From: Caballeronia sordidicola
GTDB lineage: Bacteria > Pseudomonadota > Gammaproteobacteria > Burkholderiales > Burkholderiaceae
DNA: 64,000 nucleotides
Direction of reading: 5' to 3'
NCBI RefSeq assembly: GCF_000729995.1
Contig: NZ_JNFG01000022.1
Coordinates: forward strand, 1 to 64,000
Notes under the pieces: generated by a model
Databases searched by the model: none
What the model saw: the letters and a program-made list of their open reading frames with translations, nothing else
What the model was told of the DNA's origin: nothing
Shown here: positions 45,250 through 55,120 of the stretch, piece after piece
How positions within the stretch are numbered: the first letter of the stretch is position 1
Layout of the letters: each line of letters starts with the position of its first letter
Position numbers and translations under genes: made by a program

Positions 45250-45283
45250 CGATACCGGATGAGCTTACGCTCATCCGGTATCG
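45250..45283 (-). terminator. 15-bp perfect stem-loop downstream of DUF4148 gene
   Basis: CGATACCGGATGAGC and GCTCATCCGGTATCG pair perfectly around TTAC. On the minus strand the stem is followed by GCATTTTTAAATT. It lies 73 bases past the stop codon of the DUF4148 gene (45356) and is probably its terminator. Confidence 0.75.
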
Positions 45284-45355
45284 CCATTTCGAGCTTCGTC
45301 GGCCTGACGACAAGAGCGGATGTTGACCGATCGCTCCCGTCAGTTGGCCGTGGAA

Positions 45356-45631
45356 TTAGTTATGCGAGTACAGCGAGCGTTCGTTGCTCAGGCTAACGCG
45401 GCTGCCCGATTGTGATTGCGTGTCTTGCACGCCACCGTAGGACGTTGCGTTCGCGTTGGCTTGGGCTTGTTCAGCGGCAACCGTTTGAACGCTTTGGCCG
45501 CGTTGCGATGCCGGTGCACCGACGCTCGGGTTATACGACGGTGCCGGGCCGTAGCCGCTGCTGGCGAAAGCGGGGGCAGCCAAAGCTGCCGAAGCGGTGA
45601 CCAACAATGCGGCGATAAGATTCTTGTTCAT
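45356..45631 (-). CDS. DUF4148 exported protein
   Basis: A 91-residue small periplasmic protein with signal peptide MNKNLIAALLVTASAALAAPA. A short Ser/Gly/Gln-rich mature segment (SVQTVAAEQAQANANATSYG) matches the DUF4148 family typical of Burkholderiaceae. The role is unknown; such proteins are often abundant and stress-responsive. It has its own terminator and stands alone between two operons. Confidence 0.8.
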   Translation of the reverse strand: MNKNLIAALLVTASAALAAPAFASSGYGPAPSYNPSVGAPASQRGQSVQTVAAEQAQANANATSYGGVQDTQSQSGSRVSLSNERSLYSHN

Positions 45632-45811
45632 GATGTGCTCCGATTTGCATGAGTTGTAAGGGGCGTAGCGGCTTGCTTTTTCTGCTCACTGCGTCGATGA
45701 AATGCAGTGTATACCCTTACTATCGATTTATTGTGTCGATAGGATGCAATTGACTTTTCGGATTCTGCCAATAATGAGATGAAGATGCGCGCGCCTTCCC
45801 GGGGATGCGAG

Positions 45812-46675
45812 CTAGTCGTGAAGCGTCTCGATAATCGCCGCCGTGATCCCCGTGCGCCCGTACGAAGCCCGCTCAACCATTCCGACAGTCCGCAGGATTG
45901 CCGGCTGCGCAATCGAAATTAGCCGTAGCGACGGGTCCGTCTGCCATCCGGCCCTATGCAATTGCGGCAACACGGTCACGCCTACGTTTTTCCTCACCAG
46001 CGCCACAATCGTCTCGATGGAATTTAGCTCCAGATACTCGGTTACCTCCAGTCCGAGCGTCGTCAGCGCCTGATCGACAACCACGCCGGTTCGCACGCGC
46101 CGGTCGAAACGTAAAAATCCATGCGATGCCAGGATCCGGCGCGGGTCGGTATCGGTGATCTCGCGGCTCACGATCAGCATCAGCGGCTCGGTGTAGAGCG
46201 GCGTCCATTTGAGGGTGTCTGGCAAGGCCTGGTCGGGGCGGGCTACCACCGCCGCAATATCCACCTCTCCCTGCTCCACCATGACCGTCAACTCGTCCGA
46301 ACGAGCAGACAGCAACCTCACATCCAGTCCGGGATGCGCTGTTTTCAGTCGCGCAACCCCCAACGACAGCGCTTGAATCACCGATACCACCGCGCCAATC
46401 GCCACGGGCCCCTGCATGGAGCCAGCCGGCGTAGCCTCCAGTTCATCAAGCAGATCCAGTATCTGCTCCACCTTCGGCCGAATCTCGTGCCCCTGCCGGC
46501 TCAGCGAAATCTGCCTTGCGCTGCGATCGAACAATTGCCGCCCCAGCGCTTGCTCCAGTCCGCGCATCTGCAAGCTGACCGCGGCCTGGGTGAGCGCGAC
46601 CCTATCTGCCGCGGCGGCGAACGAGCCCGTCCGCGCGACCGCCCGGAACGTCTTCAGCATTCGAATAGTCGGCAT
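45812..46675 (-). CDS. LysR family transcriptional regulator
   Basis: The 287-residue product has an N-terminal winged HTH (MLKTFRAVARTGSFAAAADRVALTQAAVSLQMRGLEQ) and a co-inducer-binding domain at about 90-285. It is transcribed away from the peptide-type ABC operon starting at 46859, with 183 bases between them, so it is its likely regulator. The effector may be glutathione or a gamma-glutamyl compound, by association only. Confidence 0.9.
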   Translation of the reverse strand: MPTIRMLKTFRAVARTGSFAAAADRVALTQAAVSLQMRGLEQALGRQLFDRSARQISLSRQGHEIRPKVEQILDLLDELEATPAGSMQGPVAIGAVVSVIQALSLGVARLKTAHPGLDVRLLSARSDELTVMVEQGEVDIAAVVARPDQALPDTLKWTPLYTEPLMLIVSREITDTDPRRILASHGFLRFDRRVRTGVVVDQALTTLGLEVTEYLELNSIETIVALVRKNVGVTVLPQLHRAGWQTDPSLRLISIAQPAILRTVGMVERASYGRTGITAAIIETLHD

Positions 46676-46858
46676 GGCTAATTCAAGAAAAAGTTAAGTG
46701 TCAAAAAGAAAGTTTAATATTTCCTGATGCAATTGGGCCGACATAATTACTTCATGAAAGTTTTGGGGCGACGTGCGACAGGCGACGTCCGGCTGCCTTG
46801 TCGCTCACACCGGCCCATAGGCTCCGGTTAGCCGTCTGTATTCCCCCGCAGCGGAGTA

Positions 46859-47934
<1,076 letters not shown>

Positions 47935-47938
<4 letters not shown>

Positions 47939-49038
47939 ACCCGAACGCTCCCATTATTGAAGCGCAGGACCTGACCAAGCACTTCGGCGGGAACCGCAAC
48001 CTCTTCACGCGCACGCCCACCGTCTACGCGGTGAACGGTGTCTCGTTCTCCGTGCAGAAGGGCGAGACGTTTGCGATTGTCGGGGAATCGGGTTGCGGCA
48101 AGTCGACGCTGGGACGCCTGCTGCTGCGTCTTATCGATAGCACCGAAGGCCGCGTGATTTACGAAGGCAAGGACATCACGCATCTTGGCACCGAGCCCAT
48201 GCGTCGCCTGCGCCGCGAGATGCAGATCATCTTTCAGGACCCGTTTGCGTCGCTGAATCCGGGCATGACGGTGGGGCAGATCATTGGCGAGCCGATCGCG
48301 CTGCATGGTCTCGCGAAAGGGACTGCACTCCAGCATCGTGTAGCCGATTTGCTGCGCACGGTCGGGCTGCAACCCGGTTACGCCGAACGTTATCCGCATG
48401 AGTTTTCGGGCGGGCAACGGCAACGTATTGGCATCGCGCGGGCGTTGGCGGGCGAGCCCAAGCTGATAGTCGGCGATGAACCCGTCTCCGCGCTCGATGT
48501 CTCCGTGCAAGCCCAGGTGATCAACCTGCTCGAGTCGCTGAAGCAGGAGCTTGGCCTGACGCTGATCATGATCGCGCATGACCTCGCGGTGATCCGCCAT
48601 ATGAGCGATCGCGTAGCGGTGATGTACCTCGGTGAGATCGTGGAAATGGCGGATGTGAACGTGTTGTTCGACCAGCCGCTTCATCCCTATACGCAGGCGT
48701 TGCTGCAAGCGATTCCGGCAAGCAGTCCGCGTCAGCGTCGCAGCAAATCTTCGTTGACAGGCGATCTGCCGAGCCCGACCGCACCGCCTTCAGGATGCCG
48801 TTTTCATCCACGATGCCCGCATGCAAAAGCGCGCTGCGCCGACGAACAACCGGTCAGCGAAACGCTTGAGGGCGGTCACCGGGTCGCGTGTCATTTCTGG
48901 CGCGAGATACAGAACGCGGGCGGCGGTGCGCCGCTCGTTTCCATCGTCAGCCCGAAGCTTACCGAGCGGCTGGCGGTGTATCGGCAACGTCAGGCACTGG
49001 TCGACGGCGCTATCAAAGAACAATCGAACAAACAGTAA
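47935..49038 (+). CDS. peptide/glutathione-type ABC ATPase, second subunit (DppF-like)
   Basis: The 367-residue product has Walker [10 protein letters not shown], signature FSGGQRQR and Walker [13 protein letters not shown]. The oligopeptide C-terminal motif [15 protein letters not shown] carries cysteines that may hold an iron-sulfur or zinc site in related proteins. With the previous gene it forms the ATPase pair of the importer. It starts inside the previous stop codon (ATGA). Confidence 0.9.
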
Positions 49039-49053
49039 AACGGGGAAGTCCAG

Positions 49054-50562
49054 ATGCGAAAGATTTTGTTGGCCGCGGCGCTCGCCGCTAGTGCAAGCAC
49101 CAGCGCCGTGATGGCTCAGTCGAACTCGACCATCCGGATTGGTTTGCAGGACGACATTGGCACGCTCGACCCGGCGCGCAGCAGTCAGGTGGTCGATCGG
49201 ATCGTGTTCAGTTCGCTCTGCAATTCGCTCGTGGATATTGGCCCGGATCTGAAGATTGTGCCCATGCTAGCGACCTCATGGAGCATGAGCGCCGACAACA
49301 AGACGCTCACGTTCAAGCTGCGCCACGGCGTGAAATTCCACGACGACGAGCCGTTCAACGCCGCCGCCGTGAAAGCTAATCTCGACCGCGCGCGTTCCAT
49401 GCCCGCGAGCAATCGCAAGAGCGAACTGGCTTCCATCGATCACGTGGACGTAGTCGATGAATTTACCGTCGCGATCGTGTTGAAAGCGCCCGATGCCGCG
49501 CTGCTCGCCACGCTGACCGATCGCGCCGGCATGATGCTCGCACCGAAAACCCTGGCCGATGATTCCAGCGTCTCCACGCATCCGGTGTGCTCGGGTCCAT
49601 ACAAGTTCGTCGAGCGTGTGCAGAACGACCGCGTGGTGTTGGAGAAATTTGCGGGCTACTGGGACGCCGATAAATACCCGATCCAGAAAGTCATCTTCCA
49701 GCCAATTCCTGACAGCACCGTTCGTCTTGCGAACCTGCGCTCGGGTTCGCTCGACATGCTGGAACGTCTCGCGCCTTCCGACGTTGCATCGGTAAAAAGC
49801 GACAAGAACCTCAACTTCATTTCGATGAGCGGCCTGGGCTTCTACGACCTCACGTTCAACGTATCGAACGGTTCGCGTGCGCCGAAGGCCTTCAAGGATA
49901 AACGCGTGCGTCAGGCGTTCGAACTGGCCATTGACCGCGATGCGATTAACCAGGTGATCGGCGGCGGGATTTTCTCGCCCATCGGCCAGGCGATACCTTC
50001 TAACAGCCCGTACTTCGATGCATCGATCAAGACGACCAAACGCGATATCCCGAAGGCTAAAGCGTTGCTGAAGGCGGCGGGTTTCGAGCAGCTTAATGTG
50101 GAACTGACCTTTGGTAACAACACGGTATCGAACCAGATGGCGCAGATGCTGCAAGCCATGCTTTCCGAAGCCGGCATCAACCTGAAGCTGCGTCCGACCG
50201 ATTACGCCGCTGCGCTGAATGCATCGACTAAAGGCGACTTCGAATTGCTGTATCTCGGCTGGTCGGGACGCACGGACCCGGATGGCAACCTGCATCAGTT
50301 CGTGACCTGCAAGGGCAACCTGAACTACGGACGTTATTGCAATCCCGATGTGGACAAGCTGCTCGACGATGCCCGCGTGAAAGCGACGGTCGCCGAGCGC
50401 AAGCCGATCTACGACGCCGCGCAAAAGATCCTCGCCGATGAAGACCCTATTGTGTATCTCTACGCACAGCCGTGGCCTTACGCGTTGTCGAAGAAAGTGC
50501 AGGGCTTCACGCCCTACCCGGACGGGTTGATCCGCCTGCGTGGCGTGAGCATCAAGGGGTAA
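49054..50562 (+). CDS. peptide/glutathione-type substrate-binding protein (family 5)
   Basis: The 502-residue product has a signal peptide ending AVMAQ. The family-5 solute-binding fold shows IRIGLQDDIGTLDPARSSQV, LTFKLRHGVKFHDDEPFNA and GWSGRTDPDGNLHQFVTCKG. Family-5 proteins bind peptides, glutathione or opines. The GGT gene downstream points to glutathione or other gamma-glutamyl peptides, as in the GsiB group. It starts 15 bases after the ATPase gene. Confidence 0.9.
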   Translation: MRKILLAAALAASASTSAVMAQSNSTIRIGLQDDIGTLDPARSSQVVDRIVFSSLCNSLVDIGPDLKIVPMLATSWSMSADNKTLTFKLRHGVKFHDDEPFNAAAVKANLDRARSMPASNRKSELASIDHVDVVDEFTVAIVLKAPDAALLATLTDRAGMMLAPKTLADDSSVSTHPVCSGPYKFVERVQNDRVVLEKFAGYWDADKYPIQKVIFQPIPDSTVRLANLRSGSLDMLERLAPSDVASVKSDKNLNFISMSGLGFYDLTFNVSNGSRAPKAFKDKRVRQAFELAIDRDAINQVIGGGIFSPIGQAIPSNSPYFDASIKTTKRDIPKAKALLKAAGFEQLNVELTFGNNTVSNQMAQMLQAMLSEAGINLKLRPTDYAAALNASTKGDFELLYLGWSGRTDPDGNLHQFVTCKGNLNYGRYCNPDVDKLLDDARVKATVAERKPIYDAAQKILADEDPIVYLYAQPWPYALSKKVQGFTPYPDGLIRLRGVSIKG

Positions 50563-50569
50563 TCCGTTC

Positions 50570-51514
50570 ATGCTGCGAATCATCGCCAACCGCGCGCTTG
50601 TAGCGATCCCGACACTCATCCTCGTGTCGATGATGATCTTCGGTCTGCAAAAAATGCTACCCGGCGATCCGGTCTTGGCGATGGCCGGCGAAGACCAGAA
50701 CCCGCAGGTCATCGCTACATTGCGGCTGAAGTATCACCTCGATGAACCCGTGCCCGTGCAATACGCGCTGTGGGTAAAGGACATTCTTCATGGCGATCTG
50801 GGCGCGTCGCTGAGAACCGATGTGCCGGTGACCAAACTCATCGCGCAGAAGTTGCCGGTGACGTTGCAACTGGCCGTGATGGCGATGATCTTTGCGATCG
50901 GCATCGGCATGCCGCTCGGGGTTTTATCGGCGGCGAACAAGGGGAAAGCGCTTGATTACGGCGCTAATGTTCTCGCGCTGACCGGCATGTCAATACCGAA
51001 CTTCTGGCTCGGGATCATCCTGATTTTTCTTGTATCGGTGAAATGGCAGTTGTTGCCTTCGTCCGGATACGTGTCGCCGACCGAGGACTTCTGGTTGAGC
51101 ATCAAGACCATGCTGATGCCCGCGTTTGTGTTGGGCGCGGCGCTCGGTGCGCAGTTGATGCGGCATACGCGTAGCGCGATGCTAAGCGTTCTGCGCAGCG
51201 ACTACATTCGGACGGCGCGCGCTAAAGGGTTGTTACGCGGCACGGTGGTGGTCAAGCACGGCTTTCACAATGCACTGATTCCGATCGTTACTGTGCTCGC
51301 GCTGCTGTTCGGCGAGCTGCTTGCCGGCGCTGTGTTAACGGAGCAAGTGTTCACCATTCCGGGCTTCGGCAAGCTGGTCGTCGACGCGGTTTTCAATCGC
51401 GACTACGCCGTCGTTCAAGGCGTCGTGCTGGTCACGGCGGTAGGATTTATCGTGGTGAATCTGTTCGCCGATGTCTTATACGTCCTGCTGAATCCGCGGC
51501 TGAGGAAAAGCTGA
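50570..51514 (+). CDS. peptide-type ABC permease (DppB/GsiC-like)
   Basis: The 314-residue product has six membrane segments, the usual N-terminal helix (RALVAIPTLILVSMMIFGLQ) and the coupling segment RTARAKGLLRGTVVVKHGFHNALIPIV. It starts seven bases after the binding-protein gene. Its TGA shares one base with the ATG of the next permease. Confidence 0.9.
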   Translation: MLRIIANRALVAIPTLILVSMMIFGLQKMLPGDPVLAMAGEDQNPQVIATLRLKYHLDEPVPVQYALWVKDILHGDLGASLRTDVPVTKLIAQKLPVTLQLAVMAMIFAIGIGMPLGVLSAANKGKALDYGANVLALTGMSIPNFWLGIILIFLVSVKWQLLPSSGYVSPTEDFWLSIKTMLMPAFVLGAALGAQLMRHTRSAMLSVLRSDYIRTARAKGLLRGTVVVKHGFHNALIPIVTVLALLFGELLAGAVLTEQVFTIPGFGKLVVDAVFNRDYAVVQGVVLVTAVGFIVVNLFADVLYVLLNPRLRKS

Positions 51515-52386
51515 TGGCGACTATTGTGGAAGTGGAAACAGCCGCTCTGCCGCGCAAACGCAATCGCGCGTTAGGTCGCTTTATGCGCAATCGTGCGGCC
51601 GTGGCTGGCGCGGTAATAGTGCTGCTGGTGATTCTTGTGGCTATCTTCGCACCGTGGCTTTCGCCCTACGATCCGATTCAGGCGAGCTTCATGACAGTGC
51701 GGCATGCGCCATCGGCTAGTCACTGGTTCGGAACCGATGAACTCGGTCGCGACGTCTTCACGCGCTTGCTCTGGGGCGCCCGCGCTTCGTTGCTGGCGGG
51801 TGTGGTGTCGGTGGGGATTGCGGTGGTCATTGGCGTGCCGCTGGGGCTATTGGCAGGCTACTTCGGCAAGCTGGTCGATGGCGTGATCTCGCGCTTCACC
51901 GATGCCTTGCTCTCCATCCCGTTCCTGATCCTCGCGATTGCACTTGCTGCGTTCCTCGGACCGAGCCTCACCAACGCGATGATCGCTATCGGTGTCTCGG
52001 CCATGCCGCGCTTCGTGCGCCTGACTCGTGGTCAGGCGATCAGCGTCAAAGCCGAGGATTATGTGGAAGGTGCGCGCGCGATCGGGCTCGGCCATTTCCG
52101 TATCATCGTCCGCTATATTTTCCCCAATGTGCTGCCGCCCATCATCGTGCAGGCGAGCCTCACGGTCGCCATGGCGATAATCGCCGAAGCCAGCCTGTCG
52201 TTCCTCGGCCTCGGGCAATTGCCGCCGGCGCCATCGTGGGGATCGATGCTGAACACCGCGAAGGACTTCGTCAGCCAGGCGCCATGGATGTCGATCTTCC
52301 CGGGCATCGCGATCTTCCTGGCCGTGCTCGGCTTCAACCTGCTCGGCGATGGACTGCGCGACGCGCTCGATCCGCGCGAGCTTTGA
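51514..52386 (+). CDS. peptide-type ABC permease (DppC/GsiD-like)
   Basis: The 290-residue product has an N-terminal cytoplasmic stretch, then membrane segments. SHWFGTDELGRDVFTRLLWGAR and VEGARAIGLGHFRIIVRYIFPN are both diagnostic of the DppC group. It completes the importer and precedes the gamma-glutamyltransferase gene by 44 bases. Confidence 0.9.
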   Translation: MATIVEVETAALPRKRNRALGRFMRNRAAVAGAVIVLLVILVAIFAPWLSPYDPIQASFMTVRHAPSASHWFGTDELGRDVFTRLLWGARASLLAGVVSVGIAVVIGVPLGLLAGYFGKLVDGVISRFTDALLSIPFLILAIALAAFLGPSLTNAMIAIGVSAMPRFVRLTRGQAISVKAEDYVEGARAIGLGHFRIIVRYIFPNVLPPIIVQASLTVAMAIIAEASLSFLGLGQLPPAPSWGSMLNTAKDFVSQAPWMSIFPGIAIFLAVLGFNLLGDGLRDALDPREL

Positions 52387-52430
52387 CGTGTGCCCCAACA
52401 ACTTTCATCAATCAAAGAGACGAGTTTTCC

Positions 52431-54068
52431 ATGACCCGCTTCAACTGGCAGAACCCCTATCCCACACCGCGCTTGCCCGTGTTCGCGCGCAATATTGTTT
52501 CGACGTCGCATCCCCTCGCCGCGCAAGCCGGCTTGCGGATGTTATGGAAGGGCGGTAACGCCGTCGATGCGGCTATCGCGGCCGCGGCAGCCATCACGCT
52601 GGTCGAGCCCGTGTCGTGCGGACTTGGCGGTGATGCGTTCGCGCTCGTCTGGGACGGCGCCAAGCTGCATGGCTTGAACGCATCGGGCGTGTCACCGGCC
52701 GCGTGGAACGTCGATTACTTCAAGAACAAATACGGTGAGCAAAACGGCCTGGCGAACCAGCCGAAGCGGGGCTGGGACGCGGTCACCGTGCCCGGCGTGA
52801 TCGCGGGATGGGAAGCGTTGCACGCAAAGTTCGGTTCGCTGCCATTCGGCGACCTGATGGAGCCAGCCATTGAAATTGCCGAGCGCGGTCATGCAGTGGC
52901 GAGCATCGTTGCATACAAATGGGTGGCGGCTATCCCCGAGTTAAAAGACCAGCCCGGTTTCGCCGATACCTTCATGCCGCGCGGCCGCGCGCCCGAGATC
53001 AGCGAGTTGATGCGTTATCCCGGTCACGCGAAGACATTGCGCGCGCTTGCCGAACACGGACCGCGCGCGTACTACGAAGGCGAGATCGCCGAGAAGATCG
53101 CGGCGTTTGCAAAGCAGGGCGGCGGCGCGATGACCGCTGCCGATCTGCGTAACTACAAGGCCGACTGGGTCGAGCCGATCTCGAAGGATTATCGCGGGCA
53201 TACAGTCCATGAGATTCCGCCGAACGGGCAGGGCATTGCTGCGTTGATCGCGCTCGGCATTCTCGATAAATTCGATGTGAAGTCGCTGAGCGTCGACAAA
53301 ATCGAGTCACAGCATTTGCAGATCGAAGCCATGAAGCTCGCTTTCGCCGATGTCTATCAGTACGTCGCCGATCCGCGTTCCATGGACGTCACGCCCGAGC
53401 AGATGCTCGACGACGCGTATCTCACCGAGCGCGCCAAGCTCATCGATCCGAACAAAGCGAAGCACTTCGACTTCGGCATGCCGCCGGCGGGCGGGACCAT
53501 CTATATGTCGGTGGCTGACGAGCGCGGCATGATGGTGAGTTTCATCCAGTCGAACTACATGGGTTTTGGCTCAGGCGTGGTCGTGCCCGATTCGGGTATC
53601 GCGATGCAGAACCGCGGTTTTGGTTTCTCGATGGACCCGAAATCAGCGAACGTGGTGGAAGGCGGCAAGCGTCCGTTCCACACGATTATCCCGGCGTTCC
53701 TGACGCAGAATGTGAACGGCACGCAGGAAGCAGTGATGAGCTTTGGCGTGATGGGCGGCGACATGCAGCCGCAAGGCCATCTGCAATCCATCGTGCGGAT
53801 GCTTGATTACGGACAACAACCGCAAGCCGCTTGCGATGCGCCGCGCTGGAAGGTGAATCGTGACTTCACCATCGATGTCGAATCTACGCTTGATCGTGAA
53901 ACGGTAAAGGCGCTTCAGGCGATGGGCCACACGATCAAGTCCGTCGACGATCCGTATATGGACTTCGGCTCAGGCCAGTACATCTGGAAACTGGACCGCA
54001 ACGATCCCGAGCGTGGGTATGTGGCGGCAAGCGATAGTCGCCGTGATGGGCTGGCCGCGGGGTTTTAA
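52431..54068 (+). CDS. ggt: gamma-glutamyltransferase family protein
   Basis: The 545-residue product begins at ATG 52431. GGT enzymes cleave gamma-glutamyl bonds of glutathione and related compounds and mature by self-cleavage before a Thr. Patches include GLRMLWKGGNAVDAAIAAAA, VSCGLGGDAFALVWDG, and the cleavage/catalytic region PPAGGTIYMSVADERG with Thr356. GFGSGVVVPDSGIAMQNRG and MGGDMQPQGHLQ follow. No signal peptide is seen, so it is probably cytoplasmic, unlike E. coli Ggt, and resembles the YwrD-type group. It ends the ABC operon. Its last 26 codons are repeated at 56383-56463. Confidence 0.9.
   Translation: MTRFNWQNPYPTPRLPVFARNIVSTSHPLAAQAGLRMLWKGGNAVDAAIAAAAAITLVEPVSCGLGGDAFALVWDGAKLHGLNASGVSPAAWNVDYFKNKYGEQNGLANQPKRGWDAVTVPGVIAGWEALHAKFGSLPFGDLMEPAIEIAERGHAVASIVAYKWVAAIPELKDQPGFADTFMPRGRAPEISELMRYPGHAKTLRALAEHGPRAYYEGEIAEKIAAFAKQGGGAMTAADLRNYKADWVEPISKDYRGHTVHEIPPNGQGIAALIALGILDKFDVKSLSVDKIESQHLQIEAMKLAFADVYQYVADPRSMDVTPEQMLDDAYLTERAKLIDPNKAKHFDFGMPPAGGTIYMSVADERGMMVSFIQSNYMGFGSGVVVPDSGIAMQNRGFGFSMDPKSANVVEGGKRPFHTIIPAFLTQNVNGTQEAVMSFGVMGGDMQPQGHLQSIVRMLDYGQQPQAACDAPRWKVNRDFTIDVESTLDRETVKALQAMGHTIKSVDDPYMDFGSGQYIWKLDRNDPERGYVAASDSRRDGLAAGF
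53988..54068 (+). repeat. left copy of 81-bp ggt 3'-end duplication
   Basis: The last 26 codons and stop of ggt match 56383-56463 at 74 of 81 bases. All seven differences are at third codon positions (including the stop, TAA against TAG), and the encoded residues are identical. Confidence 0.9.
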
Positions 54069-54167
54069 GTTTTGTCTCGGCAGTATCGGCTCGTCGTGTC
54101 TGCACTTGGCCACGCAACCAGAAACCAAGCCAAGTGCGCGGCAAGAGAATAACTTTTCATTTGGCAG

Positions 54168-54366
54168 TCAGCCGAACACAGGCGGTCCAAGGTCCAGCGT
54201 GATCATGTACCGCTCGTCGTTCGGACGGTTCCCGTTGAACGCACCGGCGAATGTCGAGAACGACTTCAAACTTGTTGTCGGCTCTGCAATAGGTCATCGG
54301 ATCTGTCACGGATTTGAGTTTGGATGGCGGGTGTATCCCTGATGGGTGGATTTTCAGCTGTCAGGG
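54168..54366 (-). pseudogene. eroded copy of the 54491-55120 gene (3' part)
   Basis: Read on the minus strand with frame changes, this region gives TAENPPIRDTP, then TDPMTYCRADNKFEVVLDIRR, then NDERYMITLDLGPP before a stop at 54168. The intact neighbour has TADHPPITDTS, DPQTFWQAGDKYQVSLDVRR and NDERYLITLQLSGPP in the same order. At least one frameshift lies between the second and third blocks. It is a decayed paralogue of the last third of that gene. Confidence 0.75.
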
Positions 54367-54480
54367 TGGAGCGCCCACGCGAACTGGCTTGCTCGCATTA
54401 GCGAGGCTAAACAGCGACGGCCGCTCGGAAGTACGGGCGAATCACGTCTGCAACCAGTCAAGTTTGCTCGAGCGAGCAGG
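54367..54480 (-). pseudogene. eroded fragment of the 55117-56130 gene
   Basis: On the minus strand this reads LASLMRASQFAWALH, matching TTLMRANQFAWALN of the intact gene, with weaker similarity before it and stops in frame. It joins directly to the preceding fragment, so an internal deletion fused pieces of a second copy of the two-gene pair. Confidence 0.7.
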
Positions 54481-54490
54481 CGGCGCTGCG

Positions 54491-55120
54491 TCAACCACCG
54501 TTTTGCTCCGTCATTAAAGGTGGCCCACTTAGCTGTAACGTGATTAGGTATCGCTCGTCATTAGCCGGATTCGCGTGTTTGAAGCGACGAACATCGAGAG
54601 AGACCTGATATTTGTCGCCAGCCTGCCAGAAAGTCTGTGGATCGGCCCCGGCGCGTATCTCTGCGCGCATGGTTGACGTATCCGTTATAGGCGGGTGGTC
54701 AGCAGTCAGAACCGGTCGCCAGTGTGCGCGCCGGAGTTGGTCTTGCAAAGCGACTGCCGTCGCTATAGCTTCGTCAAGCGGCAGTGTCTCAACTTGGGGT
54801 GATAGCGTTAGCTGCGTGACGTTGCCGTCTTGATCGGCGTATAGGCTTAAGAGTTTTGCAGCCGGTGTCACAAACCCGTATTGCGGGTCACTGAACAGAA
54901 GGACGGCTGGGCGCCGGACATAGAGGTTAATCCTGTTGTCACCGGTAAGTAACGGCAGCGTCGATCGGGATTGCTGACGTATCTGCGAATAAGATTCGCC
55001 AATCGTCAACACCACTTCGTCGGCCGGCTTCGCTTTCACATAGATTTCCCACACAAGAGCAAATCCAAGGAGCAGACCGGCAACTTGCCAGCGCCATTTC
55101 TTAGTTCGAGCTTCGGTCAT
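54491..55120 (-). CDS. unrecognised membrane-anchored protein
   Basis: The 209-residue product has one N-terminal membrane helix at about 12-28 (WQVAGLLLGFALVWEIYV) and an extracytoplasmic or cytoplasmic globular part rich in beta strands. Patches are VVLTIGESYSQIRQQSRSTL, INLYVRRPAVLLFSDPQYGF and DKYQVSLDVRRFKHANPAND. I do not recognise the family. Its start overlaps the stop of the upstream gene by four bases, so the two are translated together and are probably partners. A decayed second copy lies at once downstream. Confidence 0.7.
   Translation of the reverse strand: MTEARTKKWRWQVAGLLLGFALVWEIYVKAKPADEVVLTIGESYSQIRQQSRSTLPLLTGDNRINLYVRRPAVLLFSDPQYGFVTPAAKLLSLYADQDGNVTQLTLSPQVETLPLDEAIATAVALQDQLRRAHWRPVLTADHPPITDTSTMRAEIRAGADPQTFWQAGDKYQVSLDVRRFKHANPANDERYLITLQLSGPPLMTEQNGG

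Noticed and set aside
49276-50712. 478-residue minus-strand frame opposite the family-5 binding-protein gene
   Set aside because: It is the complement of a well-supported gene, with His/Arg/Val-rich composition typical of antisense frames.
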